This document shows positions 1 through 9,441 of a DNA stretch of 64,000 nt, in pieces. This stretch comes from Nitrospira sp. LK70 (GTDB lineage: Bacteria > Nitrospirota > Nitrospiria > Nitrospirales > Nitrospiraceae). How positions within the stretch are numbered: position 1 is the first letter of the stretch; each line of letters opens with the position of its first letter. A model generated the notes under the pieces. It made no database searches and was not told the DNA's origin. It worked only from the letters and a program-made list of their open reading frames with translations. The position numbers were made by a program, and so were the translations under genes. Location: contig PHGD01000006.1 in the NCBI GenBank assembly GCA_011090425.1, forward strand, positions 33,990 to 97,989, given 5' to 3'.

Positions 1-1
1 G

Positions 2-799
2 GGTTCGATCACCACGCTGGTGGATCGGCCTCTCGGCGTCAGCGGTGTTGACAACCCGCAGGACGCCACAGGCGCTCAGGACCCGCAATCGACTGACGGC
101 ATCCGTGCTAATGCGCCGCTCTCGGTATTGACCTTGGGTAGGGCGGTGTCAATCACCGACTACCAGAACTTCGCCCGGAGCTTTGCGGGCATTGCGAAGG
201 CTTACGCCATTTGGATTCCCAGTGGTCCCGGCCGTGGAGTGTTCATCACGGTTGCCGCCGCAGGAGGCTCGGCTCTGCCGCCCGGCAATCCCACTCTGAA
301 CAATCTGATCGCCTCGCTACACAGCTATGGCAACCCATTGATTCCGATCCACGTGCAGTCATTCTTGGAAACGCTGTTCAGCCTGAGTGTGGACGTCAAG
401 TGCGACCCAGCCTACGACGCGGAAGCTGTGAAGGCTGATGTGAGGCAGCAGTTGCGCCAGAGCTACAGCTTTGGTGCCCGCACCTTTGGGCAAGGAGTTT
501 CCGCAGATGAAGTCGACGCCTTCGTTCAGACCGTACCCGGCGTGATCGCGGTGAATGTGACCAAGCTTAAGGCGGGACCTACCAGCGCGGCAGGCGACCT
601 GAGCAGCGGATCGTGGTCTGTTTCCGCCTACAACGACTGGCTCTCGCAGCGGGTAACGCTGACGCGTCCGTTTTCCAGTTCGCCGACCCGCATCTGCCCG
701 TACCTGCCGCTGGCGAATCCGGACAAGCTGCCGGATGCCGCCGAAATTCTGGTCCTCGACCCTAAGCCGAAGAAGATAGTCGTGGAGGTAATGGCATGA
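2..799 (+). CDS. Baseplate J-like protein, C-terminal part (partial)
   Basis: The reading frame is open from the first bases of the window, so the gene begins upstream. The visible start is the conserved segment TTLVDRPLGVSGV, typical of gp47/baseplate J proteins of contractile tails and injection systems, and it continues through LTLGRAVSITDYQNFARS. About 265 C-terminal residues are present. In this family the protein forms the wedge that links the baseplate to the sheath-tube assembly. The stop overlaps the next start (ATGA), so the two genes are translationally coupled. A GTG at position 20 is probably an internal codon, not the start. Confident on family, less so on whether the source is an eCIS or a prophage; the downstream DUF4157 gene favours eCIS. 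Confidence 0.85.
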   Translation, partial: GSITTLVDRPLGVSGVDNPQDATGAQDPQSTDGIRANAPLSVLTLGRAVSITDYQNFARSFAGIAKAYAIWIPSGPGRGVFITVAAAGGSALPPGNPTLNNLIASLHSYGNPLIPIHVQSFLETLFSLSVDVKCDPAYDAEAVKADVRQQLRQSYSFGARTFGQGVSADEVDAFVQTVPGVIAVNVTKLKAGPTSAAGDLSSGSWSVSAYNDWLSQRVTLTRPFSSSPTRICPYLPLANPDKLPDAAEILVLDPKPKKIVVEVMA

Positions 800-3090
800 G
801 CTTGGACCTGTTCAACCTGCTGCCTGCCGTCCACCGCATGCGGGACATAGAGATTGCCGAGTCGGCGTCTCTGCTCACGCCTGCCGAGATCGTGGAACTC
901 AATACCTTGAAGACACTGATTCCGCCACTGTCGATTGACGAGCAACTGCGGCTGAACGAACTCACCGCCAAGGCGTCGCGTGGGCCGCTTCATTCCTTGT
1001 TGCTGGTGATTCAGGGACAAATGGCTGTACTGGCGGAAGATCTCGATCAACTCTATGACGATCAGTTCATCGAAACCTGCGCTCAGTGGGTGATCCCCTA
1101 TATAGGAGATCTCATCGGCTATCAGCCGGTGAAAGGAATCGCTCCGGCGATCGACAACCCGCGCTCGGAAGTCGCCGACACCATTTCGCTGCGCCGCCGC
1201 AAAGGGACCGTGCTGGTGATGGAGCAGCTGGCTCGCGACGTCACGGGATGGGGGGCACATGCAGTCGAGTTCTTTCAGATCCTCGGCGATGCGCAGTCCA
1301 TGAACCACCTCCGGCTGTGGAACCATTACGCGCCGGACATGCGCTACTGGAAGACCGGCCTGTACATCGAGACTGGCTTCGACCGCACGGCGCATAAGGT
1401 AGACGTGCGGCGGATCGCTTCACGCCGCGGCCGCTACAATATTCAAAACATCGGGATCTCTCTGTGGTCGTTAAACGCTTACGGTGTTACCAAGGATCAG
1501 GGTGCGATCAGTGCGGTAACCCCACAGGCTCTACGTTTCAGTTCGTTGGGCATGGATATCCCGCTGTTTCACCGCGCGCTGCCGCAAGGCGAGAGGATCG
1601 TCGATCCGGCCCAACCGTTCAATGTAGTCGACCGGTTGAAGCGCCGAGTTCTCTGCGATGACTTGCAGAAGGGGATTGGCGCAGTCTACTACGGCGAAGA
1701 CAAGAGTCTCGCGCTCTACCTCGACGAAAAGCTGTTGAATCCGTATGAGATCGAGGTCGCTAATCTGTCCGGCCCTGACGGGTCATGGGCCAATATGCCC
1801 GCAGCTGGCAGCCCGTACCGCGCGGTTGTGGACCCCGAACTTGGCCGCATCGCGCTGCCGCCCGCTGCCGGGGGACAGCCGCTCCCCAGCGTGAAGGTCT
1901 TCTATCACTACGGGTTCAACGCCGACATGGGTGGCGGCGAATATGACCGAACGGGCACCTTTATGGTGGAAGACCTGGCTTTCGTTTTTCCTTTTCCCGA
2001 TACCGCCGGTGTGCCACGTTACACCACCCTGCAGGGGGCGGTGAACTTCGCCATCTCGCAGTTGTCGGCGAACGGTCAGGCGGCGGTGGAGATCACGGAC
2101 AGTCGGACGTATTCGGAAACTGGTACGCTTGCCCTCACCGTTGACTTGCCCGCCGGCGCCAGCCTTGAGCTGCGCGCTGCCGAAGGAGCGCGCCCTACGC
2201 TGCTTCTGGATGGAGAAATCAGCGTGTCTGGGGCGGCATCCAGCAGTTTCTACCTGAACGGTCTACTGATCGCCGGCTCGACAGCCATGGCTCCGGCCAA
2301 CCCGACTCCCGCCGCGCTTCTCCATGCTCCCGCCAGTCGACCAGGCGGCAACGCAAACGCTCTTGAGAAGCTCAGTATTTCGCATTGCACCCTGGTTCCC
2401 GGCTGGTCGGTTGACACGCAGGGTGCGCCACGCTTCGGCGCGCAACCCACACTGATCGTTGAACCGGCCGGGCTAGAGGTGATCGCCGCAAGGTCGATCA
2501 TCGGCGCAGTCCGCGCGGGCAGGTTCGTCAGCGTCAAGGCCTTCGACACCATCATCGATGCGACCGATCCGACGAATGTCGCGATTGCCGACCTGGATGG
2601 CATTGCCGGAGTCGGGTCGCTGACGTTGGGCGGCCTCGAAACCGCCGATCCCGACGAAATTCCGCACGGATGCACCGTCATCGGTAAAGTACGCGCTGTG
2701 CTGTTGACCCTCGTCTCCGACAGCATTTTCTGGGCCGACCTAGTGAAGGGAGACACGTGGGTCACGGGCTTGATCGCCGACCGTAAGCAGGAGGGTTGTG
2801 TGCGCTTCAGCTTTCTGCCCATGGGTGCGGAGACACCTCGCCGCTTCGAGTGCGTGGAACAAGGCATCGCCTCACCGCAGCCGATCTTTTTCGCTTTCCG
2901 TTACGGACGCCCGGGATACATGAAGCTTATAGCTTCGACTCCGGATGTTGTCCGGCGCGGCGCGGACGACGGGGGCGAGATGGGGGCATTTCATTTTGTG
3001 CTGGCGCCGCTACGCGAAACAGATTTGCGCATAAGGATGCAGGAGTACATGCCGGTAGGGCTTGAGTTCGGGATCATTTACCAAAATTAA
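796..3090 (+). CDS. Tail/baseplate protein of contractile injection system (764 aa)
   Basis: It overlaps the baseplate J gene by four bases (ATGA). The N-terminus has the pattern FNLLPAVHRMRD, followed by EDLDQLYDDQFIETCAQWV and PYIGDLIGYQPVKG, which I recognise from tail protein I-like proteins in eCIS loci. The middle has many beta-prone, Gly/Ala-rich stretches with a possible short beta-helix (about residues 410-620), including a segment on predicted repeats of small hydrophobic strands. A baseplate periphery or fibre-attachment role is inferred from the neighbours. No signal peptide or membrane segment is seen. Confidence 0.72.
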   Translation: MSLDLFNLLPAVHRMRDIEIAESASLLTPAEIVELNTLKTLIPPLSIDEQLRLNELTAKASRGPLHSLLLVIQGQMAVLAEDLDQLYDDQFIETCAQWVIPYIGDLIGYQPVKGIAPAIDNPRSEVADTISLRRRKGTVLVMEQLARDVTGWGAHAVEFFQILGDAQSMNHLRLWNHYAPDMRYWKTGLYIETGFDRTAHKVDVRRIASRRGRYNIQNIGISLWSLNAYGVTKDQGAISAVTPQALRFSSLGMDIPLFHRALPQGERIVDPAQPFNVVDRLKRRVLCDDLQKGIGAVYYGEDKSLALYLDEKLLNPYEIEVANLSGPDGSWANMPAAGSPYRAVVDPELGRIALPPAAGGQPLPSVKVFYHYGFNADMGGGEYDRTGTFMVEDLAFVFPFPDTAGVPRYTTLQGAVNFAISQLSANGQAAVEITDSRTYSETGTLALTVDLPAGASLELRAAEGARPTLLLDGEISVSGAASSSFYLNGLLIAGSTAMAPANPTPAALLHAPASRPGGNANALEKLSISHCTLVPGWSVDTQGAPRFGAQPTLIVEPAGLEVIAARSIIGAVRAGRFVSVKAFDTIIDATDPTNVAIADLDGIAGVGSLTLGGLETADPDEIPHGCTVIGKVRAVLLTLVSDSIFWADLVKGDTWVTGLIADRKQEGCVRFSFLPMGAETPRRFECVEQGIASPQPIFFAFRYGRPGYMKLIASTPDVVRRGADDGGEMGAFHFVLAPLRETDLRIRMQEYMPVGLEFGIIYQN

Positions 3091-3126
3091 GAAAACCGTC
3101 ATTGTTCGCCTAGACGGGAGGTAATT

Positions 3127-6100
3127 GTGAGTTTCGATAAAAGCCGATATACATTTGACCACCTAAATGATTACTCTGGGGTCGTCATGCAGCAGGGCCG
3201 CGTTCAGTTGGATTCCGACTGGAACGAATGGCTGGCGGAGCTTTCACGTCGCATCCAAGCCGGCGCGTTGGACATCTTAGGCAGCGCCGTCTATCCGACC
3301 ACTACCCCTCATGCCTTCCAAATCAAGGCCTCCTCTGTTGGAGGAACCAATAGCCTTACCATCGGGCCAGGGCGCATGTATGTAGACGGCTTGCTCGCAG
3401 AGAATCATGGCGATCCAAAAGCGGCACGGTGGGATCCGGCGCTCGCCGAAATGTCAGACACGCCTCAGCCGCCGCCTTCGACCGAGACCGGCGCCATCGA
3501 TTTCACGAAGCAGCCGTATATGCCGACGGACACCAAGCTGCCTCCCGGTAATGGACCGTTCCTGGCCTATCTCGACGTGTGGATCAGGCCGGTCACCTAC
3601 TTGATGGATCCAGACCTCATCGACAAAGCTGTTGGCGTAGATACCACGGGCCGCCTGCAAACAGCTTGGCAGGTCAAGCTGTTGAACTTATCCAATTCGC
3701 CGGGAGCGACTTGTAACTCGGCGATCTCAGGCTGGCCTCCGCCCGCATCAGCCGGCCTACTCACCACCGGAACTGGGCCGATGCCTCCTTCCGGCCCATG
3801 CTGCCTTACTGCGGGGACCGCCTACACCGGGATGGAGAACCAGTTCTACCGCGTGGAGATTCATGAACAAGGAGTTGCGGAATCGAGCGCGGCGCCTCCG
3901 ACCTCTCTCGCCGCCGGAATCGCAACCTTCAAGTGGTCACGCGACAATGCCTCGGTTATGACCGGCGTTACCAACATTGCCAATGTCACCAACAGCGCCG
4001 GCAACCCGGCCAGCCAGCTTGCCGTGCTAAGTTTGGGCCGAGATCAGGTACTCGGCTTCGCGCCTGGCAATTGGATCGAGATTCTGGATGACAATGTGGA
4101 ATTCAACTCCCAGCCGGGATTGTTACAACGGCCTGGCGAGTTACACCAGATTGACACAATCGACTTCTCTGCCCGGACCATCACTCTGGTTACGACCCTT
4201 CTAGGGTTCCCGGCCGGCGACACGGATCCCAAAGTCCACACCCGCATTCGACGGTGGGATCAAGGCGGGAAGGTGTATGAGCAAGACGGCACTACGGTCT
4301 GGTGGGACGTCGATGCTCATGGAGGTGACATTCCCGTTCCGCCGCCTGGAACTTCGGTGATCTTAGAGAGCGGTATCACCGTTACCTTCAACGTCAGCAC
4401 CCCGGGCGGCTCGTTCCTCACGGGGGATTTCTGGAACTTTGTCGCTCGCACAGCAGATGGCTCGGTGGAGAAGTTGGATGCCGTTCCACCGCGCGGCATC
4501 CACCATCACTATGCGCGGCTCGCCATCGTCACTTTTCCCGACTCAGCCCCGGATTGTCGAACGGAATGGCCGCCGACAACTTCCACGCAGAAGTGCGGTT
4601 GCTGCTGTACGTGCACCGTGGGCGACGGCGTAGAGAGCCTTGGCAAATACTCCTCGATCAACGACGCGATCGGCGCGTTGCCTGCCAGTGGCGGGGAAGT
4701 CTGCATCCTCCCCGGACGATACTCTGAACATATCGCCATTGAAGGGCGCCGGGATATCGTCCTTCGCGGCTGCGGCTGGCAGACCAGGATCGTCTCTCCT
4801 TGGCTCAAGCCGCCTGCAGCTCCTGCTGAAGGCAACAACCAGGCCCCGGCAGCGGCTGCGTCTTCCGGCTTTGCCGCGGTGATTACCGTCTCTTCCTCGC
4901 AACACATACAACTGCGTTCCTTCGCAGTCGAAGCCGCCGAAGACGAGGTTGGCATCCTGTTCGACGGCACCGGAAAACTGAGTGCCGGTCAGCAGCCGCC
5001 AGCAAGGACCGGGCAAGCTGCGACCGCAGTCTTGGTCCATCCTCCCGGAGTAGTCGACGTAACCATCGATGACCTCGTGATCACCGCGTCCACGCTCCCG
5101 GCCATTCTGGCCCACCGCGTCCAGCTGCTACAGATTGAGAAGAACCGCATCGCGATGGAAAACGTACGAAGCAGGTGGCCCGCTGTCTGGGTGAGCGGAG
5201 CCGAAATACGCCTCATTCACAACTGGGTGGGATTGCAAGCGATGAGGTCCAGCCGCACCCAGGACGCGTATCCCGACAGCGAATGGCTTCCCGCGACAGT
5301 TACCGCCGACTTGACTGCGGACGCAAAGGCCGCTGCGGCAGCCGCGTCTCCAATATTTATTAAGGAAGTGGTCCATCCCGGCGGGATCCAGATCGCCGGT
5401 CACTCGAGCGATGTACTTGTGGTGGAAAACGAGATCGAGCAGGCAGCCCATAACGGCATCACGCTCGGCAGCTTGTCGATCCTGGATACGAAGGGCAACG
5501 ATACCGGCCAGATCAACGGCGTGACCGTTGTGGAACCGGGCCCCTGTGATACTACCGTCACTTTGCAGGTGTCCTCCACAACATCGGGTGGTCAGGGAGC
5601 TAAAGTTGCAGCCTCCGGTAAACTTCTCAATATCCAAATCACCCGGAACCGCATTCGCAATTGCGGTTTGTGCGGAATCGGTCCTGTGGGATTTTTCGAC
5701 CTCGCGCAAACGCCCGAGGTCATCAGCATCGAGAATCTCACCATTAGCGCGAATGTCGTCTTCAGGACGGTGCTACGGCCGCTTGCCGCCTTTAGCGCGG
5801 GCGTCCCCATTTTCGGTTACGCGGCTATCTGCGTTCCCGATGTCGAAAATCTCGTGCTCCGCGACAACACCATCACCGACTTCGGAGAGCAGCCTGGCGC
5901 TCAGGTCTGCGGCATATTCATCCTGAATGGACAGATGGTCGAGATCAGTCGCAACAACGTACGCGAAACAAGAGACTGGAACCAGGCCGCGAGCAACGCG
6001 ATCTCATCCGGTGGCGGAATGCGCGGGGGCATTGTAGTCTTACTGGCGACTCCACCCACATTTCCAACAGCCATTTCCTCGTTTGCCGCCGATGCGTTTA

Positions 6101-6792
6101 TCTATGAACCGGGTTTGCCCGCCCTGCGCATCGAGCATAACATTGTTCGCGTGCCCCTAGGCGAGGCTCTGGCGGTTTTGGGATTCGGTCCCTTCTCCAT
6201 CGTGAACAATCACCTGGGTTGTGGCGGCACGGTGAAGGCTAAGGCTGAAGAAAGGCCGCTCGCGGAAACAGTATTGATCTTGAACCTGGGCACCGCACTC
6301 GAGATGGCAAGCTTGTCAGGGAAGTTTGCTGGATTTAACCGCAGTGTGGGTCGGGATGCTTCCATCGGCTCAAGGGGCGGGTTCACCGGTACGGCGGGCG
6401 GAGCCGTTATTTTTACCAATAATATCTGCGAGTTGGAGACCGGCATGAGCCAACGCGCTTGTATCTCCTCGGTGGCGATATTCTCGCTCGATGACCTCAT
6501 CTTTTCAAACAACCAGTGCTGGCTCGACGGGCCCAGGCTTACTGCCATCCTGGATGCCTTTCTAGTTGCCCAATCGCTTCAGGTTACCGGCAACCGTTTC
6601 CAGGAAGCCCCCGGATTCTCAGTTTATTTGTCCGGCCTTACATTAGGGGCCCTCAATATTACTACGCAGAACATTTCCACGTATTGCCTCTTCGCGAAGG
6701 GATTCATGCAACCGGAGATTGGTGTCAACAACCTTGTTGCCGTGATCAATCCAACTATTTGCGACGAGTTAAGAAGACGATTACAATTATAG
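3127..6792 (+). CDS. DUF6519-like N-terminus plus right-handed beta-helix protein (1221 aa)
   Basis: The start is GTG at 3127, preceded by GGGAGG at 3116-3121. The N-terminus (FDHLNDYSGVVMQQGRVQLD, then SDWNEWLAELSRR) matches the DUF6519 family seen in eCIS and phage-tail-like loci. Around residues 489-500 lies a Cys cluster (CGCCCTC). It is followed by SSINDAIGALP and VCILPGRYSEHI, the start of a pectate-lyase-like beta-helix that continues with repeated N-x-I and D-N-x-I turns to the C-terminus. The likely role is a tail-fibre or spike-like surface protein that contacts a target; this is inferred. It is separated from the previous gene by 36 bp. No transmembrane segment is apparent. Confidence 0.75.
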   Translation: MSFDKSRYTFDHLNDYSGVVMQQGRVQLDSDWNEWLAELSRRIQAGALDILGSAVYPTTTPHAFQIKASSVGGTNSLTIGPGRMYVDGLLAENHGDPKAARWDPALAEMSDTPQPPPSTETGAIDFTKQPYMPTDTKLPPGNGPFLAYLDVWIRPVTYLMDPDLIDKAVGVDTTGRLQTAWQVKLLNLSNSPGATCNSAISGWPPPASAGLLTTGTGPMPPSGPCCLTAGTAYTGMENQFYRVEIHEQGVAESSAAPPTSLAAGIATFKWSRDNASVMTGVTNIANVTNSAGNPASQLAVLSLGRDQVLGFAPGNWIEILDDNVEFNSQPGLLQRPGELHQIDTIDFSARTITLVTTLLGFPAGDTDPKVHTRIRRWDQGGKVYEQDGTTVWWDVDAHGGDIPVPPPGTSVILESGITVTFNVSTPGGSFLTGDFWNFVARTADGSVEKLDAVPPRGIHHHYARLAIVTFPDSAPDCRTEWPPTTSTQKCGCCCTCTVGDGVESLGKYSSINDAIGALPASGGEVCILPGRYSEHIAIEGRRDIVLRGCGWQTRIVSPWLKPPAAPAEGNNQAPAAAASSGFAAVITVSSSQHIQLRSFAVEAAEDEVGILFDGTGKLSAGQQPPARTGQAATAVLVHPPGVVDVTIDDLVITASTLPAILAHRVQLLQIEKNRIAMENVRSRWPAVWVSGAEIRLIHNWVGLQAMRSSRTQDAYPDSEWLPATVTADLTADAKAAAAAASPIFIKEVVHPGGIQIAGHSSDVLVVENEIEQAAHNGITLGSLSILDTKGNDTGQINGVTVVEPGPCDTTVTLQVSSTTSGGQGAKVAASGKLLNIQITRNRIRNCGLCGIGPVGFFDLAQTPEVISIENLTISANVVFRTVLRPLAAFSAGVPIFGYAAICVPDVENLVLRDNTITDFGEQPGAQVCGIFILNGQMVEISRNNVRETRDWNQAASNAISSGGGMRGGIVVLLATPPTFPTAISSFAADAFIYEPGLPALRIEHNIVRVPLGEALAVLGFGPFSIVNNHLGCGGTVKAKAEERPLAETVLILNLGTALEMASLSGKFAGFNRSVGRDASIGSRGGFTGTAGGAVIFTNNICELETGMSQRACISSVAIFSLDDLIFSNNQCWLDGPRLTAILDAFLVAQSLQVTGNRFQEAPGFSVYLSGLTLGALNITTQNISTYCLFAKGFMQPEIGVNNLVAVINPTICDELRRRLQL

Positions 6793-6832
6793 ACAATGGT
6801 GAGAGAAGAGAGAAAAGAGAGGATCGTTACTT

Positions 6833-7555
6833 ATGGATACAAAAGCCACCGGTTTGCCGCCTGACGCTTCGCAGATAAGCAGTGAGGTGACTGCAGGAAT
6901 CACCTCTGCTGACAGCATCGCAGTGCAAGGCATCCAGAACTTGCAGTGGGTACACCAGGCGCGGCTGTCGCAGTTGTCGCGCGCGCTTGCCGAAGCCAAG
7001 GCGCAGTACCCATCTGATAGCCCCGAGGTGAAAACTGCAGAGGCAGCCGTTGCCGCGAATACCGCCACCGTGGGCCGCGTTTCCATGGTGCGCCAGCGGT
7101 TGACAACTCCCGACCCTGAAGTCGCCAAGGACGGCTGGGCGTTGCATGGACACGTATATGTCGAAGTCGACTTGCAATTGAACCCTGTATCCGGCTTTAC
7201 GGTGTTCTTGGTGGACGGACAGGAAACCTATCAGCGGGCCTTCGGATTCTCCTCTACTAATGAGACAGGCTATTTCCTGCTCAACTACCTGGGACCGCAG
7301 GTCGCCGCAAAGGCCACGGCTGTGCGAGTTTCACAAAGCACATCCGTTTCGCAAGTGTTTCTCAGGATCGCCAATACGAAAGCCCAGTTCGTTTTCCTCA
7401 GCAAGGCCGCCTTCCAGCCAGTGACGGGCAGTGCGACTTATAAAGACATAATCCTGCCTCCCGGCAATCTTGGCGATCTGCCAAAGGAGATCCGGGACAT
7501 CGCGCTACCGAAGAAGACGAAAAAGTCGGTCTCTCCAGCTGAGCGGAATGGGTGA
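6833..7555 (+). CDS. Unknown protein of injection-system locus (240 aa)
   Basis: A purine-rich stretch (AGAGAGGA near 6813-6822) precedes the ATG. The first 90 residues are Ala/Gln/Ser-rich and helix-prone. The second half has the look of a beta-sandwich regulatory domain: GHVYVEVDLQLNPVSGFTVF and then FSSTNETGYFLLNYLGP, which resembles carboxypeptidase-regulatory or Kre9-like repeats. The C-terminus is Lys-rich. I do not recognise a family. It sits 40 bp after the beta-helix protein in the same direction and is probably cotranscribed, so a structural or accessory role in the particle is possible but unproven. Confidence 0.6.
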   Translation: MDTKATGLPPDASQISSEVTAGITSADSIAVQGIQNLQWVHQARLSQLSRALAEAKAQYPSDSPEVKTAEAAVAANTATVGRVSMVRQRLTTPDPEVAKDGWALHGHVYVEVDLQLNPVSGFTVFLVDGQETYQRAFGFSSTNETGYFLLNYLGPQVAAKATAVRVSQSTSVSQVFLRIANTKAQFVFLSKAAFQPVTGSATYKDIILPPGNLGDLPKEIRDIALPKKTKKSVSPAERNG

Positions 7556-7866
7556 GTGATAGAGTGCGCATGCCTCATGCCTACTGGAAGAGTTGCGGCT
7601 GTTCGTTGATTTCATAATCGACGACATCCAATGGTATGAGTTCTGTTGGGCAAAAGATGCTATTAGACCTAGCAAGTAAGTTCCCACATTCTCTTTTGAA
7701 GAGCCTTTGTTTCACAGGGCAATTCGCAGTCCATGAAAGGAGAAAAGGGGGTTGAGTACGATAGCTAGTCGAACGGCGCCAAGCGACGTCTCTACTCTTG
7801 CGATCTGCCTCTCGAACTCGAAGGACATCGTTGTGATTTGGCTGAATACAAAGCTGGTGCAGACTG

Positions 7867-8181
7867 ATGTCACTTACCATGGCCCGTGCATCACGGAACT
7901 TCACTACTCTGTTGCGCCAGCCGGTCATCACGCGCCCAACCCACGTGTGGGCGGCGGATATCACGTATCTTCCGATGCAGCGCGGCTTCGTTCTCCGGGC
8001 CATCCTGGGCTGGGCGAGCCGCCGGGTGCTGAACTGGTTGTCCAATACGTTGACCACGGGTTGCTGCCTCGATGCCGTGCGGGAAACAGCCAGTCGGTAT
8101 GGTCGCCCGAAAATCTTCAACACGAATCAAGGCTGTCAGTTTATCAGTCAGGAGTTCACACAGGACTTTGCCCCGATCTGA
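7867..8181 (+). mobile_element. IS3-family transposase (OrfB) fragment
   Basis: The reading frame contains THVWAADITYLPMQRGF, then ASRRVLNW, LSNTL and GRPKIFNTNQGCQF, which is the rve integrase core of IS3-family OrfB proteins (first and second catalytic Asp regions). It lacks the N-terminal half, has small internal losses (the usual YLVAIMDW segment is degraded) and stops before the catalytic Glu. It is therefore an inactive relic. No terminal inverted repeats were found by eye. It lies between the injection-system structural genes and the papain-like protease. Confidence 0.75.
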
Positions 8182-8189
8182 GGAAAAAA

Positions 8190-8514
8190 TCACGTCGGCG
8201 GTGGCGCAGGCTCGAAAAGGTGGTGGCAAAGGGATCTGGCCAAAAGATAAGACGACGGAACGGTTTACGGTATCAAGTCGCTCGTCTGTCACTGAGAAAC
8301 AGGTCATTCTGCCCAAACTCTTCTGCCGCATCGTGAACTTTATGGGCAATGGAGGGAGCATCGACGGCTTCAAGGACTTCCTTGCCGCTAATCCAGATCC
8401 GGTTCTGGAACTCAAGAACGGCCACTTCACCAACTCGATACCTTCGTCGAAGTGACAGGAGAGAAAGTCAGACTCACGGTCAATCCTGAGGATCTGGTGT
8501 TTGTCGAAAAGTAA
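8190..8514 (+). pseudogene. Frameshifted small gene remnant
   Basis: The frame carrying LPKLFCRIVNFMGNGG and GFKDFLAANPDPVLELKNG ends at a stop at 8453-8455. The adjacent frame then carries LDTFVEVTGEKVRLTVN and PEDLVFVEK before a stop at 8512-8514. Adding one C in the word AACTCGAT near 8434 would join the two into one protein reading GHFTNLDTFVEV. This is best read as a single-base deletion in a formerly intact gene next to the IS3 relic; a sequencing error cannot be excluded. The family is unknown. The upstream boundary is uncertain because the frame runs into the transposase relic. Confidence 0.5.
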
Positions 8515-8663
8515 GCAATACAGGAGGGAGCCGCGCAGTTGAGGCTACATATAAACGAAATGGAGGCATCGGCCATGAACAGAGCCTCTGTTCCGCAGAC
8601 GACTCGAGCAACGAAAATCCGGACGTCACGTTTTGACGAACACTCTAAACAGAGGGAGATGGG

Positions 8664-9434
8664 ATGCCGACATCCAAGGTGAACGTTTGGTATGGGTGGG
8701 TTCCTGACCGGCCAGATCAGCGGGACAAACTCTATGCCGCCATCGCTGCGCCGCCGCCGACATTGCCCTCAAAGGTGGATCTTCGCGAAGATTGCTCGCC
8801 CGTGGAAAATCAGGGGCAACTCGGCAGTTGCACGGCGAATGCGCTGGTGGGCAACCTGGAGTTGCTGGAAAAGAAAGCCGGACATCACCCCACGAACCTG
8901 AGTCGGCTGTTCATCTACTACAATGAGCGGGCGATGGAAGGCACCATCGGCGAAGATGCCGGGGCGATGATTCGCGACGGCGTCAAATCGCTCCTCAAAT
9001 TGGGTGTCTGCACCGAGAAACACTGGCCGTACAAAATTGCGAGATTCACCAAGAAACCGTCGTCGGCCTGTTACAAACAGGCTCGGGATCATCAGGTGAC
9101 CTCCTATCACCGAGTCATCGGCTTGCAACAGATGAAGCAATGCCTTGCGGAGGGATACCCCTTCGTGTTTGGGTTTTCGGTCTATGAATCATTCGAATCT
9201 CTTCAAGTCGCCAAGACCGGTCGATTGAATCTACCCAAACCGAGTGAAAAGCAGGTCGGCGGTCATGCCGTGTTGACTGTGGGGTATGACGAACAAACCG
9301 AGCGGATGCTCGTACGGAATTCCTGGGGTGCGGACTGGGGCATCGAGGGATATTTCACGATGCCCTATGACTATCTCTCGAATGACAACCTCGCGGACGA
9401 CTTCTGGACGCTCCGGGCGATCGAGGAGGAGTAA
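8664..9434 (+). CDS. Papain-family (C1A-like) cysteine protease
   Basis: The 256-residue protein has the full catalytic set of papain-like peptidases: the oxyanion Gln50 and Cys56 in VENQGQLGSCTANA, His201 in VGGHAVLTVGYD and Asn219 in VRNSWGADWG. No secretion signal is visible and there is no long propeptide, so it is probably made in the active form in the cytoplasm or loaded as cargo. GAGGGAG precedes the ATG. The next gene, a DUF4157 protein, starts 7 bp after its stop, so the two are probably translated together. C1 peptidases occur next to eCIS and polymorphic toxin genes; either a cargo or a processing role is possible here. Confidence 0.9.
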   Translation: MPTSKVNVWYGWVPDRPDQRDKLYAAIAAPPPTLPSKVDLREDCSPVENQGQLGSCTANALVGNLELLEKKAGHHPTNLSRLFIYYNERAMEGTIGEDAGAMIRDGVKSLLKLGVCTEKHWPYKIARFTKKPSSACYKQARDHQVTSYHRVIGLQQMKQCLAEGYPFVFGFSVYESFESLQVAKTGRLNLPKPSEKQVGGHAVLTVGYDEQTERMLVRNSWGADWGIEGYFTMPYDYLSNDNLADDFWTLRAIEEE

Positions 9435-9441
9435 CGCTCCT

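Noticed and set aside
9286..9441. Upstream extension of the DUF4157 gene into the protease gene
   Set aside because: The extra residues are Arg/Ser/Thr-rich and out of frame with the protease; ATG 9442 has a good ribosome site.
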